Assembly: GCA_024704765.1 (NCBI GenBank)
Contig: JAKMXF010000144.1
Location: 62,001-126,000 of the forward strand
Reading direction: 5' to 3'
Length of the DNA: 64,000 nucleotides
Source: Oopsacas minuta
Taxonomy: Eukaryota > Porifera > Hexactinellida > Lyssacinosida > Leucopsacidae
The notes under the pieces were generated by a model, which had not been told where the DNA came from, searched no databases, and saw only the letters and a list, made by a program, of their open reading frames with translations. A program made the position numbers and the translations under genes. How positions within the stretch are numbered: position 1 is the first letter of the stretch; each line of letters starts with the position of its first letter. This document shows positions 20,934 through 29,901 of this stretch, in pieces.

Positions 20934-21052
20934 TCTAGCTTAATGCATTAGATCAGTAATCTGTGCTATTTATAGTACACAACTAGGACTATATGGAATT
21001 ACTAGATATATGATTATTCATATGAATTATACGGAACTAAGAAAATAATTAG

Positions 21053-21269
21053 TTACAGTTCTTCTCGTCTATATGAGAGGCTATCTTTCAGTTTGCGTAT
21101 CTAAAAATATTGTTGTTATTTACGTGTTTATTTGTATATGGATATATTATCACCTTTTGAGCGTTGTGCATGACAACGTGATGGAATGTGTCGGAGAGAG
21201 CTCTGCCACTTTTTGAGAATTCTTCTAATTGGTTTTGTTTACTCAAAAGTTCTTCTAACTCTGCCACTT
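21053..21269 (-). CDS. Two orphan 3' exons of a small coiled-coil gene (5' end not found)
   Basis: Exons 21269-21154 and 21100-21053 have good splice sites and read VAELEELLSKQNQLEEFSKS, then a HHVVMHNAQK segment and IRKLKDSLSYRREEL followed by a stop. I cannot place a start: the upstream sequence on this strand has no in-frame ATG before it meets the 5' end of the GSAP gene. It may be the tail of a gene whose first exon overlaps GSAP, or a broken remnant. No family was recognised. Confidence 0.35.
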
Positions 21270-21356
21270 CTAAATAAACAACTTATAAATTCGATACCTC
21301 CCCCTAGCAACGAAAAGGTGTTAAGGTATTTGATCTATTTTTAGTAACACATTAGC

Positions 21357-23636
21357 ATGTTAAAGTTCCAAAAGATATTTTCAATACAGCAGAATGAAAT
21401 CCAGACCGCTGAGTCAGGGGTGCATATAGTCGGGAGGTGTGAAGGGAACAGTGTATTGGTTAGTTACATAACAGACAGCGGGAATGTGCAGACAGTGATA
21501 GCCGAGTATAATTTGGAGACGCACAAGAACACAGTCTTGTTCCAAGAAGAGGGCGTACACCACGTGTGTAGCGCATCACAAGACACTTCACAGTTCCTCT
21601 TAGGGTTCACATTTCGTCTGGAGGAGGAGGAGAGGGGAGAGGGATATACCTATGTAACCAGGATAGCGGAGGTTAATCCCATGAGACGCACGTTCCGACT
21701 AGGGGAACCTACGTGGGAGCTTCAGAGGCTGATGTTCCTCTCCCCAGAGGGGGATACTCTTGACACCCATTATATATTCTACATACACCATAAGGAGATT
21801 ATCCAGTATAAATGTGTCCTCACCGGAGATCCGACCTGTCTCTCTGTCAGCACTCAGCCTGTACCCTACCTCTTAGCGGACACATTTGCGTGGGCAGAGC
21901 TAGATATAGACAGATCACTCCTGTACTTTGCCACTCTAACAGCTGATAGCAACAAAACTGTGATGGTAACAGCACTCCGTCTATCTTACCATTCAGAACC
22001 AGACCTCAGTGCGGAGAAAATATTCTCAATAAACTTCACACTTCCTAAACCCTACGATTTGATTGGTGGAGATCTCTCATATGAGGATAGGCAGCCAACC
22101 CCACAAGTGGCAGATAAGTGTCTTAATCTTTGTGTCCGCACCATGGATAATGGGAGCATATGTTTCTGTATGCAGTTTAGCGGTCTTAAACCTGGAGAAG
22201 GGGGTAAGCCAGAATACGGAGTGTTTATGCTACATAACGGACACTTCCTACACTGCCAACTGCCACCTAACATCTGTGACACTCTGCCACCTTCTAAGAT
22301 CCACTTCATGGTGTGTAATAAGCTTCTACTTGCCTACCTACCAAATGGATTCCTACATGTGTTGAATTGTTCAGGAGAATTCGAGTTATATCATCACATA
22401 GTGGCTACAGGGCCTCACTGTCCTGTCTGGGAAGATGGCTCCAATTGTGTCGATGTGTTGGGAGAGTGGCTCTTGTCCTGGGGGACAGGTACGATCTATT
22501 CCCCGAGGTTTGATAGCGAGGGATTAATGAGACTCTTCAGGAATACAGGGTGCTCCAGAAATCAGCTGGCAATTGTCCACATATCTCTCTTGTTCCTTGA
22601 CGACCCAGATCTGATACCAGATATCATAAAAGAAACCACTTATCGTGCCACTCAAATTGTGGCGCACGACATATTTGTAGAATTCCTGCTAGCACATGCT
22701 TACGCCTCTATACGTAATAGTGTCCCTGTTAAAATACAACGATCTCTGCCAGTGACAGCCTCCTCTTCTTTCTATCATGCTATCACATATAGAGAAGGTT
22801 CAGGTGTCCTCGCCACTTTTGTCACTTCTCGTATAGGTGGTATATCCGGGAATATTCTAGAAATGCCTGAGGGTATTTCCCGCTTAATGGATCGCACTAA
22901 GAATAACTACTATATTGTCAGATTTGGGAGGAACAGGTTTGGACCCAAGAGCATTGTCCAAGGATACCTGAATGGGGATGGAAGTGTCATAAAGGTGGTG
23001 GAGACCATCTCCCAAACGTCACAAGCCAAGAGGAGGGGTATCATGGGCTTCTTTGACTCCTTCAAGAAGTCAGGTTCAGGTGTGGCGCCTTTTACCCCTG
23101 GTCCAATGGATGAAGGAGCTATTGCATTCCTGAGGCTGGTTGCTAACGAGATACAGCCTAACTTACTGATGTCACAAGTTCAATGGGAGAGATTACTTGC
23201 ATACCTAACACCATATATAATCATCAGGGACTGTGAAGAGGGATTGGAGTCAGTGGTCTCTCGGTTTGTGTCGCTACAGCACGAGGCTTCCAGGAAGCTT
23301 CTGCTAGGTATTTGGGCCGGTTTAGAATTGAGACCGGAAGAGGACCCAATGATGACCCCCCTCATGTCACGGAGGACTGAAAAATCCAAATTACTCTACC
23401 ACGCAACAGAGAAATATTGTCTAGCAGCCCGCGAGCTCTCCTATCCTCTCCCAAGAGGGTTCAATTCCCTCTCCTGTTGTCTGGCATTCCGACACATGAC
23501 ACCCCGACAATTCGCGACACATGTGGAGCTAAAACTCCTCCAGGTGACTGACTATTTCTACGAGAAGATAGAGAAGGAGGAAGTGGAGGTAGAAGATGGT
23601 TTCTATAAAGTGCTAATGGCTTTCAGAGATAACTGA
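21357..23636 (+). CDS. GSAP: Gamma-secretase activating protein (GSAP/pigeon) homologue
   Basis: 759 aa in one exon. It shows the extended GSAP architecture: a divergent beta-propeller-like N-terminal half and a helical C-terminal domain. Family-like landmarks are LADTFAWAELDIDRSLLYF (vertebrate IAEDFVWAQWDMSEQRLYY), YEDRQ with LNLCVRTMDNGSICFCM, YGVFMLHNGHF, VCNKLLLAYLPNGFLHVLN and, near the C-terminus, LSYPLPRGFNSLSCCLAFRHM (vertebrate LFLPLPPGFHTLHTILGVQCL). Vertebrate GSAP (854 aa) is processed to a 16 kDa C-terminal fragment reported to modulate gamma-secretase. The match is by remembered landmarks and overall order, so orthology is likely but not proven. The absence of introns over 2.3 kb is notable. 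Confidence 0.78.
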   Translation: MLKFQKIFSIQQNEIQTAESGVHIVGRCEGNSVLVSYITDSGNVQTVIAEYNLETHKNTVLFQEEGVHHVCSASQDTSQFLLGFTFRLEEEERGEGYTYVTRIAEVNPMRRTFRLGEPTWELQRLMFLSPEGDTLDTHYIFYIHHKEIIQYKCVLTGDPTCLSVSTQPVPYLLADTFAWAELDIDRSLLYFATLTADSNKTVMVTALRLSYHSEPDLSAEKIFSINFTLPKPYDLIGGDLSYEDRQPTPQVADKCLNLCVRTMDNGSICFCMQFSGLKPGEGGKPEYGVFMLHNGHFLHCQLPPNICDTLPPSKIHFMVCNKLLLAYLPNGFLHVLNCSGEFELYHHIVATGPHCPVWEDGSNCVDVLGEWLLSWGTGTIYSPRFDSEGLMRLFRNTGCSRNQLAIVHISLLFLDDPDLIPDIIKETTYRATQIVAHDIFVEFLLAHAYASIRNSVPVKIQRSLPVTASSSFYHAITYREGSGVLATFVTSRIGGISGNILEMPEGISRLMDRTKNNYYIVRFGRNRFGPKSIVQGYLNGDGSVIKVVETISQTSQAKRRGIMGFFDSFKKSGSGVAPFTPGPMDEGAIAFLRLVANEIQPNLLMSQVQWERLLAYLTPYIIIRDCEEGLESVVSRFVSLQHEASRKLLLGIWAGLELRPEEDPMMTPLMSRRTEKSKLLYHATEKYCLAARELSYPLPRGFNSLSCCLAFRHMTPRQFATHVELKLLQVTDYFYEKIEKEEVEVEDGFYKVLMAFRDN

Positions 23637-23679
23637 TTTAATAGCTGTAAATACAAACAAATAATTATATTAATATTAC

Positions 23680-24063
23680 TCAATTCACTTCTACATAGGT
23701 ATTGGAGGAGGGCAGGGGATCAGCTGATTGGTACACAGGATTAGGTTCCAAATTGACAATATCCTTCATTCCATTAGGGAGGCTGTGTGAGGTGTCAAGT
23801 GGCTGCCGATACACATCCTGTTTTGAGTATCGAACAGTTGAATACTCTGCTATCGAGGGTTGCCTTACGAACACTTCACAATCCAAATCAGTAGAAGTGG
23901 TTTTTGATGTAATGTGTCGTTCTGCTCTGTCTCTGAGTACCACTTTAGCCAGTATGCCACCTAGCAGGATATTCAGCAGAACAGAGATTAGCAAGGAGAA
24001 CGAGATAGGTGTGAAAATGATTAATAGAGCTGTATTATCCATGGTTTCAGTTCCGTTACGCAT
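23680..24063 (-). CDS. Small single-pass membrane protein with clustered tyrosine motifs
   Basis: 127 aa with start MRNGTETMDN. The external segment is very short (about 10 residues, with one N-x-T sequon, NGT). One hydrophobic helix spans residues ~11-42, then the basic VVLRDRAERH. The tail of ~80 residues carries tyrosines in EYSTVRYSKQDVY, NPVYQSAD and NTYVEVN. NPxY and YxxV-type sequences are typical docking sites for PTB and SH2 domains. It looks like a transmembrane signalling adaptor (LAT/DAP-like by layout only). No family was recognised. It is tail-to-tail with GSAP, 43 bases apart. Confidence 0.6.
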   Translation of the reverse strand: MRNGTETMDNTALLIIFTPISFSLLISVLLNILLGGILAKVVLRDRAERHITSKTTSTDLDCEVFVRQPSIAEYSTVRYSKQDVYRQPLDTSHSLPNGMKDIVNLEPNPVYQSADPLPSSNTYVEVN

Positions 24064-24245
24064 TCTTACTCCTCCGCACTGTTAATCGCTTTATTTATAG
24101 GTAACCTAACAACTAATTGTGGCAATGGAATTCGACTACTTGATAATTCTCACCTCAAAGATCAACAATATCCTAACCAACTCAATTCTAAGAATTCTAA
24201 TCAATAAGCTATGACTTAAGCCAAACAGCACAAATGTAAGAAGAG

Positions 24246-25099
24246 TTATGCAATATTATACAGAATTAATATATACTGGGAATTGTAATTCCTTTCTGAA
24301 ACAGTAGCTGCACGTGCTCTATACAACCAATTTGGATCAAAGGAATGTCTGTATATCATTTTGTTAATTGATAACAACAGCTGACCTGATTTAATGTAGT
24401 CTGTATCTTTATGAGAGTTTTTAAAGGTGTGAATATTTTCTGAGATATGCCTCACTAGATCATGGGTATCTCTGCTTAGTTGAGAGAGAATGGCGTCCCT
24501 CAGCTCCTCTATTTTAAACACCTTTTCCTCACCTATAGTATAAAATATTATAATAATTGTGACACGCTCAGAATATGTCATATTCTACACACATTCCAAA
24601 TTGTATGTTCCTAGCTCTTAGCAGTAAATAATATTAATTATTGGAACTAACTAGGTGTAAGTGTAAGCTCTCTCTCCAATACATCATATATTCTCAGCTG
24701 ATAGATCAGCTGATCCAATTGCTCATCAGAGAATGGAAGCTCTCTCACACGAGACCACAGATCTTGTGTCCACTTGTCCTCTAGTTCCACTTCATTCCAG
24801 GCAGGTGTACCTTCCAGAGTTCCTGGGAGGGGAGCTGTCAGCTGATATCTGTCCATCACCTCCCTGAACCTGTCCCTAACTTCAAGAGACAGCCTCTCCG
24901 CGGTGTACCTGTCTGCACCCCTCAATCTCACCTCTAGTTCGTCTATCCGAGAGAGCTCCAGATGGAGACTAGCCATCTCAGGGTGTGATAGTCTCAGTTT
25001 TCCCTGTCTCCACAGTTGATTGAGTAGAGGGGACTGTAGACCTGCCAAGAGTCCCGGTAGGGACAAGAGGATCATCACCCTAACTATCATACTATTCAT
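24246..25099 (-). CDS. LRPAP1/RAP-like receptor-associated protein (ER chaperone of LRP receptors)
   Basis: Exons 25099-24652 and 24532-24246 give 244 aa. The signal peptide (residues 1-20, VRVMILLSLPGLLAG) precedes helical repeats that resemble RAP domains: LLNQLWRQGKLRLSHPEM with LHLELSRIDELE, and KWTQDLWSRVRELPFSDEQL with DQLIYQLRIYD. These match RAP patterns such as LNQLW-KAKR-L and DLW-KV---FTEEEL. The C-terminal exon is an amphipathic helix region (EELRDAILSQLSRDTHDLV). RAP escorts LDL-receptor family members through the ER. There is no HNEL-type retention signal at the end. It is shorter than vertebrate RAP (~357 aa), so a lost or divergent third domain is possible. Confidence 0.6.
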
Positions 25100-25425
25100 A
25101 TTAATAACTATTATAGAAGGGAGACAATTGATTGGCTGAGAGAGAGAGAGAGAGATTAGCTCACCTGTCTCCTTGATTCTACAGGGTTACATACAATCAA
25201 ATTTAGTGCTATTTATAGCTACAAAAATAACACACACACACACACCCTATGGTGCTAAAAAAAAGCTAATAGTTACCGTAGGGTATGTGTGGAATGTATG
25301 TGTCTCACCTGGAGGTGTGAATGGCCGCGAGGGCTGCAGAAGACAGTTATAATATACAGATAGTGTAATGTCATTAAATATTAGCAAATTTGTTCAAATA
25401 ATTAATAATTCCAATTCAAACTTAC
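25100..25425. repeat. Intergenic interval with (GA)n, (CA)n and a short hairpin
   Basis: It contains a GA run near 25139-25153, a CA run ending about 25244, and a hairpin: ACCCTATGGT (25244-25253) pairs with ACCGTAGGGT (25275-25284) with one G-T pair and a 21-base loop. No coding exon was recognised. Confidence 0.5.
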
Positions 25426-27243
25426 TCAGAATTGCCTCAAACTGAATCCGGCCCCTTCTATCCCGAAGATACCCTCCAGAGGGTTCTGTCCAATGGTCCC
25501 TCCTCCCGCGGGAGCTGAGGGACTAGCGTTGAGCTTCACACGTCCCTTGAGTCCACTGACACCTCTCACTTGCTCGCTCTTAGCGGGCCAGGTAGGGAAT
25601 TCGTCCGGTGGGACAGGATAGGGGGTCTCTTTAAAGTAGGGATGCTCCTCTGCGTCCCTTGCAGTAATCCTGAACTCTGGTGAGTAGGTTAAGAATGAGT
25701 TCATGAGTTTGACACCTTGATCAGAGAGGTGTGGGAAGCTCTTCCTCAGGTTATTGAAAGGATATACTGTAAATGAAGCCTTCTTAACACAAGACAGCTG
25801 GGAGTACCCTGGCCAAATACCCTCGTTTGGAGTACCTAACATCTGGAATATTCTACTAATCTGGTCGATCTCTGATTTACCAGTAAACAGAGCCTTCTTG
25901 TTCACAAGCTCTGCGAATACACACCCAACTGACCAGAGGTCTATAGGTGTACTGTACTTATCGGCACCCAAGAGAAGCTCAGGTGCTCGATACCATAAGG
26001 TGACAACTAAACTAGTGTACGCCTTAAGAGGAGACCCGTATTCACGCGCCAATCCAAAGTCCCCGATCCTTAGACGGCCCCGATGGGACAGCAGGAGATT
26101 AGAGGTCTTTATGTCCCGATGAAGTATCCAGCTGTCATGTAGATGAGCTAGCCCCCTCAGTAATTGTATCATAAGGGTCTTGACCTCTCCCGAGAGGAAC
26201 GGCTTCCTCATAACCTCCATCAAGGACTTGAGGTCATGCTCTAAGAAGTCCATTACCAAATAGATCTTATCCATATTGTGCCCTACCACTATTTGACGCA
26301 CGTGTACAACATTCTCATGTGAAGCCTTGAGTAGGGTGTTGATCTCCCTCAGAGAGGTGACAGGGAACCCTTCCTTCTCCTTCTCCATTTTGAGTCTCTT
26401 CAGAGCTACTGTCTCCCCTGTCCGTTTGTCTTTAGCTCTGTATACGACACCAAATGTACCTATAGAAATGGAGAGATGGATCCTGCCACTTGTGCCACTT
26501 AACACCTATAACTTACCTTCCTCTATTCTATTCAGAATCTCGTAGTGGTCTACTGTGACACATCCATATATGGCAGGATAGTAGGCGGGCAGTTTCTGGG
26601 GAGGAGGGGACGGACTTCGAACCAAGAGGGGAGCGTCAGGAGAGTGTCTTGGTGAAGCCAATAGAGGACTGATTGACCTCTCGGGAGAGGGTAGGATGTC
26701 AATAGGAGAGGGTGGATGTTCCGATCCTGACTCTTGAGATATCTGTTGGTAGGGAGAGGCCGGGAGCTGTTTGGGTCGCTTGACACTCCTTGGAGATTCT
26801 AGAGATGATCTGGAATGTGAAGAACTATGTCTATGTCTGTGTCTATCAGGTGTACCATGTCTACAACAAATAATAACTAATAATATTAATAATCAGCTAG
26901 TGAGGTGTGAATTGGTACCTGTGTTTGTACTTGTCACGTTTATGTGACCTCCTGCTGTGTTTAGGAGGTGTTAGATGTTTCCTCTTGGACTGAGTTGTTC
27001 TAAAGTACAGAATATATAGATAAGAAATATTCTTATAAATTGTTGTGTCTAATGAACTAGCCTCCTGTCTCTAGTTGCCCCCCTGTCAGATCCTCTTTCC
27101 CTTCTCTCAGGGGATCTTCTACGGGTCTCCTTCCTATCTGGTGCCCGTCGGATGGGTGCAGGAGAGGACAGCTCCCCAGAGGAGCTGGATAGAGGCTCCA
27201 GTAGGCTCTCTGACTTGACAGCCGTTTTTGAGTTAGAATTCAT
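25426..27243 (-). CDS. CDK11: Cyclin-dependent kinase 11 (PITSLRE kinase)
   Basis: Minus-strand exons 27243-27062, 26999-26919, 26860-26517 and 26459-25426 give 546 aa in frame. The N-terminus is Arg/Ser-rich (RRSPERRERGSDRG, KHSRRSHKRDKYKH), as in this splicing-linked CDK. The kinase begins with VDHYEILNRIEEGTFGVVY, then VALKRLK, the cyclin-binding helix PVTSLREI (PITSLRE in mammals), LHRDIKTSNLLL, GDFGLAREYGSPLKAYTSLV, LWYRAPELLLG and FPTWPAKSEQ, ending GAGFSLRQF. CDK11 pairs with cyclin L in transcription and splicing. The first intron only keeps frame with a GC donor (AG|GCTAGT at 27062/27061). Human CDK11 is longer (~780 aa), mainly in the N-terminal region. Confidence 0.93.
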
Positions 27244-27334
27244 ACTAATAACCAATCAAAATTAAGCAGTGATAAGTAGCTAAATTTAGAACACCTAATA
27301 CGTGGTAGATATATATATATATATATAATAAGTG

Positions 27335-27727
27335 TTATTTAGGATTCATAAGAGTGTCCTCCTTGAGGGCGCCAAGTACAAGAAGGGAGAGCAAAGGGGG
27401 AGCAGGGGTATCTGTTGATGGGACAGAGGGGAGGTTGAATAGTTCCGATAGGAAGGTGGGATCAGTTTCTTTCTTATCAAGTCCTGTTTCTGATATTAAT
27501 ACCTCAGCCGTTGCTAGGTAACCACTATTAGCGAGGTATTGTCTCACGAGCTCATTGATCAGCTGGGACTGAGCAGAAAGGGGTGGAGGAGTTGTGGGGT
27601 GACGGAGGAGACGGAAGAAGCTCTGCCAGAGAGAGGCTTCGATCTGTTTCAGCTGTCCGGTACTCTTTAGTTCTGTTAATAATGCTTCTCTCAGCTGATC
27701 ACGTTGTTCTGACTCATTACCAGACAT
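27335..27727 (-). CDS. LisH-domain protein, CEP20/FOPNL-like
   Basis: 130 aa from the ATG at 27727 (MSGNESEQRDQLREALLTEL); the longer frame upstream has a hydrophobic non-conserved lead. A centrosomal TOF/LisH layout: an N-terminal helix (LREALLTELKSTGQLKQIEASLW) given here by position 27620-27700, then LINELVRQYLANSGYLATAE, very close to the CEP20 LisH (LINELIREYLEFNKYKYTAS), and SELFNLPSVP with LLSLLVLG, like the IPLLYGILAHFLR tail. CEP20 acts at basal bodies and centriolar satellites. CEP43/FOP and OFD1 share this module, so the family is firmer than the orthologue. Confidence 0.62.
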   Translation of the reverse strand: MSGNESEQRDQLREALLTELKSTGQLKQIEASLWQSFFRLLRHPTTPPPLSAQSQLINELVRQYLANSGYLATAEVLISETGLDKKETDPTFLSELFNLPSVPSTDTPAPPLLSLLVLGALKEDTLMNPK

Positions 27728-28283
27728 TACACTAATATATATATACTTGTTAATCAGCTCGGTATAACACATATTTTAGCGGGATCTAGCATGATAGTTG
27801 TCTAATGCTATCACGGGTTATCCGTCAGTCTCACACTTTTTCGCGGCCTAATGAAAATTTTCACGGCCTTGTGAGATGCCCAGCTTGACACCTGTGTCTG
27901 TCCACTAAAAAGTGTCACATACTACCAAAAACCATATCCTGGACATCCAACACGCCTCCTGGAGTGTTGGATGGTGTGTTCTGAGTGGCAATTATCGCAG
28001 GATGTGTCTGTGTTATGGCATTAACTATAGGAGAAGAGATACTGTTGAATGAGTACATTTATCTCACTACGTATTAGTTAAGAGAATTTGCCATACTTTC
28101 TTGTATATGGAATTCTCCACAAACTTGTATGTATGTGATCATGCATACCCACTCAACACCACACTCGACTCTGTGAGCATGCACACAAGACCCTGCGAGC
28201 AGCACACTCGATTTTGTAACTCACATTTCTTATAATTCGTAGATTATTCTAGAATAACTGTTAGACAAGTTAGTGAATATATT
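27728..28283. other. Head-to-head intergenic region with a short perfect hairpin
   Basis: 556 bases separate the LisH gene (minus) from the NKRF-like gene (plus), so both promoters should lie here. A perfect 10-bp stem, CATCCAACAC (27944-27953) with GTGTTGGATG (27964-27973), encloses a 10-base loop. A short divergent duplication of CACACTCGA(C/T)T occurs near 28160-28215. No ORF recognised. Confidence 0.45.
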
Positions 28284-29558
28284 ATGAGTGTTATAACTCT
28301 ACAAACGTGTGATTTCGGTGGGAATGAAGTCAGACAACAGGTACACGAGACAGAGAGCATGTTCCTCTCCCGTGTACAGTTCATTAGGGACCATTGGGAG
28401 GAGACGGGGTTCCAGAAGGCACTGACTAGATCAATGGTATTCTCGAATAAACATTTCTTGGGTTGTTCATATCCAAAGGAAGTTATGACAGACATAGAAC
28501 AATATCCAGCACCCAACTGTCTACAGACTGGATTTGATTCTATGAATAAACGCCGACTCCTGACGAATAAGAAACGGACATTCGATCCACGCGGGTCCCC
28601 ACCAGCTGTCCAAGGGGCAGTGTCTCACGTGTTCTCCTTAGAGTTCCAAAAACTTTGCAAACAAATGTCACTCTCCCCTTACAAAGATGCTGAGGCTATT
28701 AGCAACCCGACAGGACAACTGATCAACTTCACACAACAAAACGGATGTACCTGTATCTTCCATGAATCCGATACTCCTCTCCCAAGATCTGCTGCCTTCT
28801 CCTTCAGAGTAGAGGTCGAGGGTGTCACAATAGCTATAGGGGAGGGACCTTCTAAGGCTAAGGCCAAGAGGGTAGCAGCGGATAGCGCGATAGAGGCCAT
28901 ATTCCATTGTCAGAAGATATTCGGACATCTGTCTAAAGCTAAGAGGGACGTTAAGATTATATCAAGGGGAGAGTTACAATGGGGAACAGACTCCTCTACC
29001 CCTGGGGGTCAATGGGAAGACAGGAGTCTGAAGTTGTTACAAAACGCCGGATGGTCTGGGTCCGTCGAGGAGTTGGGGTCTACGGGGAACAATTCTTCCT
29101 TCTCCATGAACCGAGCAGGTTTGGGGTCTAACAGAGGCCAGGATTTAAGCGGTGGACATATAGAACTGAGACTACATGAATTTATTGAATCACAAGAAGA
29201 GGAACTAGTATTCTCAAGTGAACTATCATCCGATGAGAGGAAACTGGTCCACGTGCTGGCACAGAGATACGGACTTAGACATTCCTCTAAGGGACAAGGG
29301 GAGTCTAGGTATCTAGTCGTATTCAAGCGACCCGATCTCCCTAATCAGCACCCTCCCCTAATTCCAATGCCTCCCTCCTTAATGTCAGAGTATCAACCCC
29401 AGAGATACGACGGTGGACCTGGGTATCATGGGGCCTTCGTGCCCCCTCCAGACAGGTACCATTCACTCAGATCTAGGAGAGGGAGGGGAAGAGGATGGGG
29501 ATATAGAGATAGGGGGAGAGGGTATGATAGACAGTACGATAGATACGAGCCTTATTGA
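28284..29558 (+). CDS. NKRF: NKRF-like protein: XTBD, dsRBD, G-patch and R3H domains
   Basis: 424 aa, single exon. N-terminal XRN2-binding domain (residues ~24-72): FLSRVQFIRDHWEETGFQKA, SMVFSNKHFLGCSYPKEVM. dsRBD (~135-210) ending with EGPSKAKAKRVAADSAIEAI. G-patch-like segment (~250-290): SLKLLQNAGWSG with RAGLGSNRG. R3H-like domain (~298-345): LHEFIESQEEELVFSSEL, ERKLVHVLAQRYGLRH. The C-terminal tail is RGG/Tyr-rich (SRRGRGRGWGYRDRGRG). In vertebrates NKRF escorts XRN2 and the helicase DHX15 to pre-rRNA in the nucleolus. The same domain order at about 60% of the human length supports orthology; the G-patch is degenerate. Confidence 0.82.
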   Translation: MSVITLQTCDFGGNEVRQQVHETESMFLSRVQFIRDHWEETGFQKALTRSMVFSNKHFLGCSYPKEVMTDIEQYPAPNCLQTGFDSMNKRRLLTNKKRTFDPRGSPPAVQGAVSHVFSLEFQKLCKQMSLSPYKDAEAISNPTGQLINFTQQNGCTCIFHESDTPLPRSAAFSFRVEVEGVTIAIGEGPSKAKAKRVAADSAIEAIFHCQKIFGHLSKAKRDVKIISRGELQWGTDSSTPGGQWEDRSLKLLQNAGWSGSVEELGSTGNNSSFSMNRAGLGSNRGQDLSGGHIELRLHEFIESQEEELVFSSELSSDERKLVHVLAQRYGLRHSSKGQGESRYLVVFKRPDLPNQHPPLIPMPPSLMSEYQPQRYDGGPGYHGAFVPPPDRYHSLRSRRGRGRGWGYRDRGRGYDRQYDRYEPY

Positions 29559-29901
29559 TTGGAATGTTAATTAAACTGTTGAATTGTTATATCTTAAACC
29601 AAAATAATTTCTTACAATTTTAACACCTTCATTAATATTTTAGATTCTTATAAATATTATAATGAATTCAAAGAAACAGCTCCCTAGCAACCGCGCCCAG
29701 ACAGGAATGCAAACAGACAATAAACGGTGAGTTCCTATAACACCTCATTATTATCCTAATTAGTTCCAATTGTAATATGAATAGACTATTAGTGCGGGAT
29801 TCTAGTTATAGAACTCAATAAGTGCGGGCTTTCTTATAGGCTATTAGAGGGGATTCATAAGTTGTTATTAAATCTTCTTCTTCTATTTTTAGGGAAGAAT
29901 T

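Noticed and set aside
23702-24085. 127-aa plus-strand frame opposite the tyrosine-motif protein.
   Set aside because: Mirror of the minus-strand gene, which alone shows a coherent membrane-protein layout.
27944-27973. Perfect 10-bp hairpin considered as a microRNA precursor or terminator.
   Set aside because: Stem too short for a microRNA precursor and transcriptional terminators of this type are bacterial.
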